NCBI RefSeq assembly: GCF_958295425.1
Contig: NC_081138.1
Coordinates: forward strand, 1,694,501 to 1,758,500
Length of the DNA stretch: 64,000 bases
From: Solea solea
Taxonomy: Eukaryota > Chordata > Actinopteri > Pleuronectiformes > Soleidae
Direction: 5' to 3'
In this document: positions 23,565 to 33,956 of the stretch, in pieces
How positions within the stretch are numbered: the first letter of the stretch is position 1
Layout: each line of letters begins with the position of its first letter
Notes under the pieces: model-generated
Databases searched by the model: none
Told to the model about the DNA's origin: nothing
Seen by the model: only the letters and a program-made list of their open reading frames with translations
Translations under genes and position numbers: made by a program

Positions 23565-23790
23565 GACATATGTATATATATATATACTTATATATGTATA
23601 TATATATATATATATATATAAGTATATATACATATATAAGTATATATATATACATATATGTATTTATATACTTATATATATATATATATATATATACTTA
23701 TATATGTATATATATATATATATATAAGTATATATACATATATAAGTATATATATATATACATATATGTATTTATATACTTATATGTATG
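23565..23790. repeat. Duplicated AT palindrome block
   Basis: A composite of TATATA with regular ACTTATATATGTATA and TATACATATATAAGT words. Two copies of a roughly 106-110 bp unit follow each other (TACTTATATATGTATA at 23585 and 23695; AAGTATATATACATATATAA at about 23620 and 23726). Each unit is itself inverted-repetitive, so the whole block can form nested cruciforms. Confidence 0.85.
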
Positions 23791-23799
23791 CCAAAATGT

Positions 23800-26760
23800 A
23801 GTTTTAATCCATGTAAACAATATTTCAGTGAGCATCACATGGTTAAAGAAATGAAGAATTTGTTTCATTAGTCTTAGTTAGGAAACGAGTGGTACAAAGC
23901 ACATCCTGGTTTTATTATTAAGAACAAAAATAGTCTGAAACGCGGGGAAATTCCAAACAATTGAAAACTATTTGGATAAATTTGGCAGACAGATGCGTGC
24001 ACAGTTATGAAAAGTATAAAGCCATTATTTTGCAGAAATTTCTGGAAAAAAGACGTAGATTTAGACATTTTGTCTTGAGTTGGATTTTGGAGCCAACTTA
24101 TAAACTCTTATAAAAGACTCTTTTACTTGCCATACTCTATTTTTATTAATTTATTTTTGAGTCTCCAGTTGTTCTTTACATTCACTGAAGTTAAGTGATC
24201 TGGAGTTCTTTAAGTTCCAACTCACGCCTCAGTGTATGCATGACATTTTATTGTGAAACGTTAAAGTTCCTCAGCCTGAAACCAAAAACCGTGACCCTGT
24301 AATTCAGTCACCTGCAGACAGGTCGAAATCCTCCCACTGCATTTTCAACGCGTCCTTAGATCTGATCACAAAAACCACATTCAGAGGAGGTTTGACGACG
24401 TAAATGTCCTTTCATGTTCCAGCAGCGTGAGCGGAGCCTTGTTTCACTCACATTTCATGTCTCTTTGAATAAAGTTCACGAGAATCCAGATCTGACCTTA
24501 CGTGCTTACAGAGGAGACACAGTGAGGATATCACACTAATGGACTTAATCACTGACGACGTATGTAAGTAAATACCAGGTTCGAAGTGAGTCAGTGTCTG
24601 AAAAAGACTTCTGTGGATTCACTGTTGTGTGGAAACACAAACAGTCAAAGTTCAGCAGGGTTCAGTAAAGAAATCTAATTAGATTTAAACACTTTAAACT
24701 TAGTTGTGTTTAGTTTCAGGAACAGAATCTCTCTTTTCTTTTACTTCTGCTGTCAAACGTGTCAAAAGAAAAGTGTTTTCACGCCACAGATGAATGTGTA
24801 ACTTGTGTTTGTTCAAGTTTAGCTGACGATCAGAGTCAAACTTCACAGCAATGTTTCTTTTCTTTCTCTTTTCCTCTCTCTCAAGTTTCTCTTTGTTTGC
24901 GTCTGGTTTTTAAATTCCATTAGTCAGCGTGAGACGCTCTTTCATCTCCATCTTTGACCGACTCTCTGTCTCATTTTCAGAGCGACTTTAAAATGCATTT
25001 TCTTTAAAAGCCCAGACGAGGACGCAGAACTTTGTCCTTCAGCATTCTGTCAAGGTCGAATACTCACTCACACATTTTTCTTGCATCAATAAAAATACAT
25101 TCTATTGAATTTTATTGCTTCCACCGTGTATTTTTCACCCTACAGAGAAGGAAACGTTAACATGTGTTATATTGTTCACTGTATTCTCATGCACTCTGTA
25201 AACACTTAACAATGAAATATTTAACAGTGCTTTACCTGAGAGCCGCGGGTTCTCATTTTGGTTTTATTTGAACAGATTATGGTATAACTCCCTCACGCTG
25301 GTGTGTGCTCACACGTGAAAACACACACACATTATTTATTCCAGTTTTTTATTGTCGTTAATCTCATTTCAATGCAATGTAGAAATACTTTCATGTTATG
25401 CTGTATGTTTTATCCAATCTCCTGAGGGTTTATGTTTTTATGGATTTTCAAATTTCTTCAAATGTCGGAGATTTTAAACCGACAAAAAAACAGCATAATG
25501 ATTTACGATGAATTATAATATCCTCATAATCCAGACTTTTCTGGGAAACTTGAGTGATAACTTTTGCATTATACATAAATCTGATGTGATTTTATTTAAA
25601 AAAAAATCACCAGCAATGAAGAAAAAATGTTGCATTGTCATGGAAACTCTCCTCACACGCTCTACATTGCATGTTTTTTTGTTTTTTTTCAATTATTATT
25701 ACTTTATTTTTGTAAATTCCTGTTTCTTTTTGTGCTGCAACAGCACAGTTTCATATAAAAGCCTCTCTTATCTTATCATTTACACAAAAGAAAAAACAGA
25801 TTTAACTGGTTTGGTGAACAGTTAGAAACAACCTTGTCAAAGCTGGTGTGAAAGCTTCCAGTTTTGGGTAATTAGGACGAACTCAGGCCTATTTCACCTA
25901 CTGCTGAGCTCCAGAATTAAACGGCTTTGAGCCACAAAGCCTTTCTTCATAAATCATGATGAGACCACATATACTGTACATCATATGAACTCCATTAACA
26001 GGTTTAATTGTTGCCTTCTCGTTCTGTTCCATTCCATTGTTTTAGGCTTCAAGGTTGGTGGTGATGGGTAAACAAGGCTCATGAGCACATGTGAATATTA
26101 AACCTTAAACCTCAGAACATGGACAATCCTCTTAGTTCTTAAACTACTTGTGGTCTCATGTCCACTTTGTCTTGTAAGTTTTTTTTAAAGTCTTGCACCT
26201 TATTTGCTACATTGCGCTTCACTGGTTTCATCATGTCTTACAGCACAATGTGAATGATTATGATTAGAGAGATCCGGAAAAGGCTCGTACTTTTCACTCG
26301 GCAAAAGTCCTACGGGACGCCACTCGCGATGAAGGGCTCTATAAATAAATTAGCCTGAACTTAATGTGATCGTGAACTCTCAGTGTCTGTGTTCACATCA
26401 CAGCCTCACACGTCACGATGTGAGGCTGAATTAAAGGTGCAAATATTACATAAAACACTTCAGAAATACTATACTAGACGTTATTTTTATACGTCAGAGA
26501 AGATTTTGTGTAGATTAGCGATGCACAGTAATAGTTACCTGGTTATCAGCCAATCATTTCATATTGTTGCATTTCAAAAGGTCTTCATATGACTGTGGTG
26601 TGTGCTCACCTGAGGGTAAGCAAGGCTCGGCTGTCGTAAGCAGATTTAATTATTCAACATCACACAGCTCTGACCCGACTAATGAAACAACAGCAGCTCT
26701 GACTCTGCAACACAAGGAATGAAAGCCTGTATTCGTGCATGTTTATATGTGTCTGTGTTA
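23800..26760. other. Intergenic DNA without a recognised gene
   Basis: AT-rich and largely free of simple repeats. Open frames here (for example + 25508-25825, lysine/phenylalanine-rich) reflect A/T composition. A possible LINE 3' scrap with GGGCTCTATAAATAAAT is at 26335-26352. Confidence 0.4.
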
Positions 26761-27860
26761 CGGACTCAACATGTGCCGTGACGTCGTTGGAGTTCTGTTA
26801 ATTGACTTTTCCTCCTGCTCCTGGACAACAATCAGCCTCCTGCACCAGTTAAACGTGAATTAACCAAAAGTGATCCGACGTCTCGGGGGAAATTTCCTCT
26901 CTCTTGTCAGCCCGCCCCCCCGCAGAGAGTTCCGAGCACAGGGTCAGCTCGTCTTTGTGTCAGACATTTCTACGTTTTAATGGGATGACGGCGGAAGCAA
27001 TCAGGAGGTCGGGCTGAGAGCAGGACCTTTAGAGGGAGGGGATTTTTCAAGAATCTCAGCCCCGGTTGTTGACAAAATTAATTTTCTACTATTTAAAAGC
27101 ATCATTTTCAGATGAAGTCATAATGAGTCACCCTCGTCTGCATTATCAGGGCCTGCTTACATGTGAAGTGTGCGCTGGGTTGATTAATGGTCAGCGTGTC
27201 TTCAGCGGAGGAACTTCCTGCAGCAGTGTCTTTGCCTCTCATCACTTTGGCCCTCACGGTGATGATCGCAGGATAACCTTGTGCACAGTAATTAATCAGT
27301 GCAGGAGAAGCGCGTTCACTCAGACTGCATGTGACAGCGGCTTGGCTCAGCGGGAGGATTATAGGCAGCTCATACCAACCTCACAGTGTCCCTATAGACT
27401 GGCACCGGTTCAGGGGAAATCGATAGATATTGCAGCTCTAACATCTGCAGCTGTTCACGTCTTGTTTATTCAGTGCGTGCGCGGCTTTGACTTTGTCGTC
27501 AAGACAACACGCGGCTGTAGTGTGAGGAGCAGTTCTGTATTCCTGAAGTGTCCTTTGTAAAGAAGAGGTCAAAAATATAAAGTGAAACCGGAGCCGTTCA
27601 CACCTCGCGACGCACCAACCACACCAACACCTTTGAGTCTGTCCTTCAGAGCCACTGCACGCAGATCATTGTGCTCATTAGGAAATTCAATCTGCTTTAA
27701 TTGTATTCGTCTCCACACTGTGCACATCCTGCACTTTGAGAAGCGTCGCACAGGCCGTTTGAACTCGGCGCATGAAATGATTACTTTTTAATTGGAATAA
27801 TAGTTTGGAACAAATTAACGTTTGTCCGATTTCACTTCAATATTAATCAGATCTTTGCTT
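26761..27860. other. GC-balanced intergenic block, gene not recognised
   Basis: The plus strand is open for 164 codons at 27066-27560. The translation contains no domain I recognise, the frame begins in AT-rich sequence, and no splice or promoter pattern supports it. The composition differs from the AT-rich neighbours, so it may be conserved regulatory DNA upstream of galnt18. A non-coding interpretation is favoured. Confidence 0.35.
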
Positions 27861-28384
27861 TGGAGGTGATCTCAATGTTGGAACTGCTTCAGTTTTAACA
27901 AATGATGAGTCACAAGACAGAACAAAGCAGACAGAAGGGGGAATTATGAATAATGACATTTGTTTATAAATGTCTACATGAATGGTATTTATAAAAGTTT
28001 CATAGTTGGTCCAATAGATCACGACAGGCGGCAATGGCTGCAGTGTAATCTTAGTCATATGACTCAGATTGTCATTGCAAGCATGGGCGTAGGTTTGGTT
28101 ACAGCACCGGTGGAGACACGGCGCCGCAGCTAATTATCGTCAAATGTATCTACAAACGCACGATTTCAGGCCAATTTAAAAACAAACTTAATGGACAGAA
28201 ATACCCTCTGTTTCACATAGTTTTGTTGATGGATAACTGATAAATTAACTTACTACAAACTTACCGTGAATCTCCTTCACTCATGGCTCCAACATGCTTC
28301 CTCTTCAGGTGCTCATGCAGCGATGTTGTATCAGCTGTGCACATGTTCTTTGAAGGCCACACAAGGCGTGGCATTGGTTCTCCT

Positions 28385-28455
28385 CTTCTTCTTCTTCTTC
28401 TTCTTTTACGGCGGTCGGCATCCAGCTTAATGGCACTTACTGCCCCACATTAGGG
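28385..28455. repeat. (CTT)n-led old repeat
   Basis: (CTT)n followed by TTACGGCGGTCGGCATCCAG and CTTAATGGCACTTACTGCC, a recognisable fish repeat end. Family not assigned. Confidence 0.45.
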
Positions 28456-28483
28456 GGTTAGCAACTGCACGTGAAATAACGTA

Positions 28484-28572
28484 GACCCAACTAATCGATT
28501 ATTAAATTAGTTGCCAACTATATTTTAATAATAATTGATTTTAAGCGATTTAATCGATTAGTTGTTGCCTCC
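28484..28572. repeat. ATCGATTA-rich hAT-like repeat fragment
   Basis: CAACTAATCGATTATTAAAT, AATTGATTTTAAGCGATT and AATCGATTAGTTGTTGCC: inverted ATCGATT words of the kind found in a very common fish hAT-like repeat. Related words recur at 36888-36975. Confidence 0.5.
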
Positions 28573-28624
28573 CTATAACAATCCCAGCCATTTATTGGCA
28601 AAAACAAGCACTTTTTATCGATTA

Positions 28625-28712
28625 CACTGCATATATATGTATATATCTATATATATATATACATATATATAGATATATTCATAGTAGTTATATATATATA
28701 TATACATATATT
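28625..28712. repeat. (TA)n / TATACATATA microsatellite
   Basis: Alternating TA with ATATGTATATATCTATATAT words, interrupted by TTCATAGTAGT. Confidence 0.9.
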
Positions 28713-29781
28713 CAAACATGACTTAACCTAAGCTGCAGACCAATATTATAGGTTTTTGAAGTGTTGTTCACGCAGCACATATTTAAACGACATCGTCTTG
28801 GGATGTGACTTTTTATAAAGCGAGCAAATCAACAGCTTTAACAAGGAAATAATGGACAGAATAACAAGTGAGGATAAATACAAAGACTTTTTTTTATTAA
28901 TAAATTGATCATTTCAAACACACTGAATATAACAACATTTAACATGTACGTTGTGGAGAGGACAGTTTGTACCAGCAGCAGCTCACATTTCTGTGGATAA
29001 GGTACGAAAAGGACAAAGAAAACAGTTTTTCATTGTGTAACTAAAATGTAGAAAAAACCTTTCTCATATTACAAAACTCTGCTTCCCAAACTGGCTTTTC
29101 TGTGCACTGACAGGTCTGTTAGCTGAGATGAATGTGCAGCATGCTCCTGCATTGATCAGCTCACAGTCATAAATGGCTGCGGCTAAGCAGACAGGACCGG
29201 GGAGGTGGTCTGCCATCAAGTCTGTGCAGGAAACCTGGGCAACACCGGGGCTCTGTGACTGACACGTTAAACCAGAGTCAATTATTGACATCATTTTGGG
29301 TTGAAAATACTTTGACTTTAAAGATTTTCCAGCTCAAAACTTTGCCATATTCCATATACTGACTATTTTCCCTTGCATGCACAGTAATGGAGGTGTATTA
29401 TAGCAGCTCAGTTGCTCTGAAGAGCTGGTGACTGCAGGCGCTGCTGCAAACACTGTCACACTTTTACTGTCAGTGGAATATTTGGGAAATGAAGTGTCTT
29501 TTAAAAACAATAATTCATGCATTAATGTAACTATTATCTCTGTCAGTGACAGTGATGCTTCCACTCGCTCTGTGTCAGTTTGAATGACACGAGCTGTGAT
29601 TAGCAAATAATCTCACTACTCTAAAAACACGTCACTGAGCATGTCATCATTTCACCGAGGTGATCCTGAGGAAGTGCCATCGGACGATGAATTCCCTGGG
29701 CTCTCGCGTCGCTGAGCTTTGATACACAGGCCTCAGTGTAATGATGTATACATGTATGTCGTGCACTCGACCACACGTGTG
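28713..29781. other. Intergenic DNA without a recognised gene
   Basis: Two adjacent minus frames (29064-29294, 29334-29606) have no identifiable domain and no visible splice logic. No repeat recognised. Confidence 0.4.
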
Positions 29782-29828
29782 TCCTTGAATTGCCACTTGG
29801 GGATAAATAAAGTTTTCTGAATCAGAAT
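29782..29828 (+). repeat. LINE/SINE 3'-end scrap
   Basis: TTGAATTGCCACTTGGGGAT followed by AAATAAAGTTTTCTGAATCA. This GGGGATAAATAAAGTTTTCTGAAT block is a very common fish non-LTR element 3' end. Confidence 0.6.
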
Positions 29829-30590
29829 CTGCACTCTTCATGTGCTTTTCCAGTAAGGGTCCTCAGTGACAGAAGTGCGAGCTACTGTATATAATAATAA
29901 AAAAGGATTTTTATGAGGACGACTTGAAAGAATTGACAAGTCAACCAGCATCAAAGACTCCGGCATGGGGGGAAAATAACAAGCTGGCAGGTCCACAACA
30001 TCCAAAACTCTGCTGCACCGAGCATGAGGACACATTTGGAGAAACTTTCTATACACAGGGGCTGCTTTTTTTTCTCCAGTGGTATTTAATGAGCATCTAC
30101 GGGCTGCAGAAATAACAAGACCTGAGACCAAAACCATTAAAACAATGCGCACACACTCAGCACACTTTGGTAGAAAATGACCAATTTGCTGCACCAGGTT
30201 AAACTGCCGCTTGTCAGGTTCAGATTGTCTGCAGTATGTTCCCTCAGAGCGAGTCGGCTGTAATTAGTCGGCCTGGTATCTTTCCCTGCACTGGTCTAAT
30301 TACAGGAGCCTGACAGCAGCCTCTACTCTGCATCCTGTGTGTCTCATATAGAGCGCTGGACACGAGCCAGACCAATATAACATGACCCGGAATTCTCACT
30401 GATTCTCGTTCTCTCTGCCTCTCACGTTATTTGATGCCGTCGTGCAGCAGGTACAGTCTCTCGCTGCTTCATGTTGCTTTGAAAAGCTCTCGCGGCGATA
30501 ACCTGCTCCTGCCTGTCAGGATTAAAAAGGGAGGTAGAACAATTTATCAGTCGGGCTGATAATCATCTGCATCTGCATCGACCGGGGGGG
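29829..30590. other. Intergenic DNA without a recognised gene
   Basis: The minus frame at 29838-30194 and the plus frame at 29924-30115 overlap and show no recognisable motif. A short poly-G run lies near 30582-30590. Confidence 0.4.
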
Positions 30591-30604
30591 GTTAGAATAT
30601 AGTG

Positions 30605-30735
30605 AATAACCACTAGGGGGCGACGCCTCTGGCTGCAGAAATGAGTCAATGGCAATGGAAGTCTATGAGAAACAGAGATCAAGCAGAGGCAGATTATGTC
30701 CACCTACAAAAACAAGTCACCAAACGCTTTAAATG
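30605..30735. repeat. CACTAGGGGGCGAC-type old repeat
   Basis: AACCACTAGGGGGCGACGCC, then GCTGCAGAAATGAGTCAATG and GGAAGTCTATGAGAAACAGA. This order of blocks is common in fish interspersed repeats. Confidence 0.5.
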
Positions 30736-30763
30736 AACAGTTCTGCTGCCAGGAATCTCTAAT

Positions 30764-31340
30764 GCCGCTTTTCCACTACATGGTCCCAGCATGACTCGCC
30801 TCGCCTCAGCATGGCACGGTTATTTTTTTTGTTTTCCATAAGCGATAGTACCTGGTACTTTTTTTACTACCTGCTCTGGCGACGTATCAAGCGAGCTGAG
30901 ACAATAATATGCTGCCAGCCACTGATTAGTCAGAGTGCCATCACAGGAAGAGTCATGAGCGTGACGTCCGACACAAGAATCAAAGTAAACAATCAAAGTA
31001 AAATGACTTAAAAATCCTTAAAATGTTTGTTAATCTCCAACATTTAGCAAAGGAAATGTCTAAAATCTCAATATTTAAAGTGACATCACTGCTGAAAGTC
31101 TGCGATCGTGAGTCCGTGAGTCTTTTCAATTAAACTGATTCTAATGATTCAGTTACACTGAAAACAGCAGCTTTACAAGTCACTAGTGTGCGTGTAAAAC
31201 GAATGGGAGTGGCAGTTTCATGCAGCCGTGCAGTGATGACTCCGCCCACGTTGAGGAGGTACTATAGTAATGGAAAACTAACCAAGCTGTGTAGAGTTGA
31301 GCCGTGCCGTGCGAGACGGTACTATGTAGAGGAAAAGCAC
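30764..31340. mobile_element. 577-bp TIR element, complete copy
   Basis: The left end GCTTTTCCACTACATGGTCC and the right end, read inward, GCTTTTCCTCTACATAGTAC are inverted repeats; both continue into CCGTGCCGTGC/GGCACGG-like sequence. The interior contains ACGTCCGACACAAGAATC and TTTCATGCAGCCGTGCAGTG, also present in opposite orientation at 41161-41490. A frame at 31188-31520 crosses the right end and is not a gene. The target duplication is unclear, so the superfamily is not assigned. Confidence 0.7.
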
Positions 31341-31796
31341 AATAAATCAAAACAACAAAAGACCTGGTTTAATGACGCGCAGAGGCAGCGTGGGATCATG
31401 AGAAATATTTGCTGTCGTGTTTGGTTCCCCGGTGTGTTTACACTTTGTAGGACGAGCTTCGGCAGCAGAACGTGCAACCAAACGGCAAATGAGTTTTCAT
31501 TGACGATTAGAGACGAATAAATGAAAACACAGACGTCAGCACACGGTCTTAAAATGAGCTCTCTTTATATTTTCATCCTCATTGTGATGATTCAGATGTT
31601 AGAGCAGAGGAAAACCACTAAAGGGCAAACAAAATGAAATGGATAATTCAGACTTCTCTGAATTTAAAGAGTGTTGGCTAATGTAAGTACACAGCTCAAC
31701 ACAATATAAATCATCAGTCCTGTTGTTAGTTGTTAGACATTTTAATGCAGATATGTTACATAATATGTCTTTTATTCCGCATTTCAGTCATTCAGT

Positions 31797-31960
31797 ATCA
31801 TATAGATCAATAGATAGATGTACTTTATTAATCCCAGATTGAGAAATTGTTATGTTACAGCAGCAATAGACAATCAGACATAGAACATACTGTAAGAAAC
31901 TATAACTATAACTATAACTATATGAACATAATCTAGTATAACCTATATAAATATATGAAA
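31797..31960 (-). repeat. Non-LTR retrotransposon 3' end, minus strand
   Basis: A TAGATCAATAGATAGATG tail is followed by TACTTTATTAATCCCAGATT and GAGAAATTGTTATGTTACAG. Read on the minus strand this is the GGGATTAATAAAGTA plus (TCTA)n end of a fish LINE. ACTATA tandem units follow at about 31900-31922. Confidence 0.6.
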
Positions 31961-32046
31961 GTGTAAACTGGTAATGCTGGTAAAGGGTTATCTGAATGTA
32001 TATACAGTCATGTAAAAGATATATTGTATATTTTATATGAGAACAA

Positions 32047-32118
32047 AAAAGAAAAAAAATCGGTATCAGCTGATTCTACAGATCGATATCGGCCATACAA
32101 AAATCGGTCGGCTCCACA
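32047..32118. repeat. ATCGGTATCGGC-type repeat fragment
   Basis: AAAATCGGTATCAGCTGATT, AGATCGATATCGGCC and AAAAATCGGTCGGCTCC are common words of a fish hAT-like interspersed repeat. Confidence 0.45.
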
Positions 32119-32209
32119 ATAACAGCCACAGAGTGAGAGTTTCCGGTGCATCAGTGTCGATAATCACTGACGGAGCTGAGACACATGTGTTGTAAGTTTG
32201 TCGCGGGGT

Positions 32210-32623
32210 TTTAATACTTTGCGTCTCGTGTCAGATCCACTTCCACGGTGAGCGCGTTCGCAGCAGGGAGGCAGTCCACTCCGCGCGCTCCGTCCCTCCC
32301 ATTGGCTGCAGCAGGATGCTCCGCTCCGACTCTCCGCTCCTTCCCTGATCCTCCTCACATGCAGCTGGAACACGCGCAGGTTTGTTGTGGAGCAGAAGGA
32401 GAAGGAGAAGAAAGAGAAGAAAGAGAAGAAGGAGAAGAAGAAAGAAGGCTTCACCTGTAGATGTGAGACATCGTCAAGGCTCGCGCTGTGGATATCGCTG
32501 GAATTAACTTGGTTATCTTCCTCTTCCTCTTCCAAACATTATTGTTACTTGCGGGCGACTGTCGCCTGTCGTGCTCCGGTGTGACGGGGTACCAGTGCGG
32601 GCTGTGCGTGCAGGGATGTCGGC
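32210..32623 (+). promoter_or_regulatory. galnt18 promoter / 5'-UTR, CpG-rich
   Basis: This is a local rise in G+C and CpG (32215-32360 and 32540-32860) in otherwise AT-rich DNA, immediately before the galnt18 start codon. An inverted CCAAT box (CCCATTGGCTG, ATTGG at 32301-32305) suits NF-Y binding at a TATA-less vertebrate promoter. The segment holds a purine-only tract (about 32391-32450) and upstream ATGs at 32387, 32461 (followed directly by TGA) and 32488. These upstream frames would matter for translation only if the transcription start lies before them; the start is not determinable here. Confidence 0.6.
32391..32450 (+). repeat. Purine-only (GAA/GGA)n tract
   Basis: About 60 bases of A and G only, built from GAGAAG and AAGAAAG words. 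It lies between the presumed promoter and the galnt18 start codon. Such mirror-like polypurine tracts can form triplex (H-DNA). Confidence 0.85.
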
Positions 32624-32861
32624 ATGGCTTGCACCAGGAGAACCAAAACTTTGGTGTCCACATGCGTGATCCTGAGCGGCATGACCAACATCGTGTGCCT
32701 GCTCTACGTCGGATGGGTCACGAATTACATCGCCAACATTTACATCAAAGTGCCGCTGCCTTTACCGGAGCGAAAGTTGGAGGGAGACAAACGAGGCGAC
32801 ACGCTCCGGATCATGGAGAGACTCGACCGCCTCGAGAGCGTGGTCAACCAGCACATACAAG
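32624..32861 (+). CDS. galnt18: Polypeptide N-acetylgalactosaminyltransferase 18-like, coding exon 1
   Basis: This is the first coding exon of a GalNAc-transferase-like type II Golgi membrane protein. The family starts mucin-type O-glycosylation by moving GalNAc from UDP-GalNAc to serine or threonine. GALNT18 belongs to the less catalytically active Y subfamily. The 79 complete codons start MACTRRTKTLVSTCVILS, followed by a hydrophobic signal anchor (about residues 9-33) and a charged stem ending RLDRLESVVNQHIQ. This closely resembles my memory of vertebrate GALNT18 and not the GALNT9 or GALNT17 N-termini. The ATG has G at -3 and +4. The exon ends CATACAAG|GTACAA, leaving phase 1, as expected where the mammalian protein continues with glutamate. 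The glycosyltransferase and ricin-type lectin domains must lie in later exons, none of which I find in the window. No second galnt gene is seen nearby. Which teleost paralogue it is cannot be told. Confidence 0.85.
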
Positions 32862-32867
32862 GTACAA
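32862..32867 (+). other. Splice donor of galnt18 coding exon 1
   Basis: AAG|GTACAA gives a GT donor in a good, though not perfect, consensus. Translation beyond it runs straight into a (CT)n(GT)n tract, so the coding sequence must end here. Confidence 0.8.
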
Positions 32868-32879
32868 ACACCTGCTCTC

Positions 32880-32930
32880 GCTCTCTCTCTGTGTGTGTGT
32901 GTGTGTGTGTGTGTGCATGCGCGCGTGTGT
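32880..32930. repeat. (CT)n(GT)n microsatellite next to splice donor
   Basis: CTCTCTCTCT followed by about 12 GT units, then GCATGCGCGCGTGTGTGCG, starting about 20 bases after the donor. Such UG-rich intronic tracts can bind splicing factors (CELF/TDP-43 types), but no effect is shown. Confidence 0.9.
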
Positions 32931-33574
32931 GCGCCATGTTAAAGTTCTGCACAATAACGAGGTGATTTCACCAGGTGTGTGTGTGTGTTTAGAGCGGGAA
33001 CTGCCTTTAAAGGTCAGGTTACTCGCAGGGTGTGATGGTGGATGGAGGTCGAATGATGGGATTCTCATCGGATTACAAAGAGACACAGGAGGCACAAAAG
33101 AGCTCCGCGGTTGCAAGTTTTCACTTCTCTCCGCCACAAATACAACATTGGAGAATATAATTGTGTGATTGTGTCTCGGGTTGAACAATACAAGCTTCTG
33201 CAATGTTCAAATCACAGGAGTTAAAGCTGAAATATCATTTTAGATGATTTCTTGTCTTGTTCTTATTGTACAGACTGAAGAGAACATCTCACACATCTGC
33301 ATACATTTCACACAGTCATCATTTCAAATGTGTTTTTTAATGAAAATGAGACTAAGGATTATAATTGCATTCATTCATTCATTCATTCATTCTTAACTAA
33401 CGCAGACCAAAGCAGAATACAAAGTCAAGACCAAGTTAAGACCAAGAGTAGTTTGAATTGGTGTCAAACCCGAAACTTGTGTGTGGCTCTATTGAACTTA
33501 AATGTAGTGATAAGTGTTGATTTTTTTTTTTTGCACTGATTCTGCAGAAAAGTGTGTCCTCACATCGGTCTACT

Positions 33575-33606
<32 letters not shown>

Positions 33607-33929
33607 GAAATGCAGCATGAAGCAGCATACGATCCTCTCTGAGAGCAATAATGCAAGCAAGTGATATAGATGCAGCAGCAGCAGCAGCAGCAGCAGCTCA
33701 TGTTTCTCTCCCCCTCTCTCCCTCCCTCCCCCTCTCTTACCTGAATGAACTGACCTGATAATGAAATGGCTGAAAACTAATTCTCTGCACCTGATACATG
33801 ATTCGACTTCGGTACTTTTTGGGAATGTCTGGAATCCTCTCCCTCACTCTCTGCGTTTCTTTACGCTTGACCACACACGGATAGTTCCTCTCCACTCTGT
33901 GTCTTTAAAGGAGCTATTCTTGTCATCGT
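32931..33929 (+). other. Start of galnt18 intron 1
   Basis: Presumed intron. It contains (ATTC)n at 33369-33392, (CA)n at 33575-33602, (GCA)n at 33672-33698 and a pyrimidine-rich stretch at 33703-33735. No second exon is seen. Confidence 0.5.
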
Positions 33930-33956
33930 GGGGGGGGGGGGGGGGGGGGGGGGGGG
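33930..33956. repeat. 27-base poly-G tract
   Basis: An uninterrupted run of 27 G followed by AGTGGGGGTG. It can form a G-quadruplex on the plus strand and is likely to be unstable or mis-sized in assembly. Confidence 0.95.

Noticed and set aside
23436..23854. Tyrosine/isoleucine-rich frames over the AT block
   Set aside because: They are translations of TATATA/ATATAC repeats.
27330..27375. A tRNA-like stretch (GGCTTGGCTCAGCGGGAGGA)
   Set aside because: It looks superficially like a D-arm, but no B box or cloverleaf follows.
27066..27560. A 164-codon frame as a protein-coding gene
   Set aside because: No domain, no convincing start context and no splice or promoter support. Kept only as a low-interest observation.
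32488..33168. A 226-codon open frame across the galnt18 exon
   Set aside because: It overlaps exon 1 in another frame, reads through the splice donor and the TG microsatellite, and has no recognisable domain.
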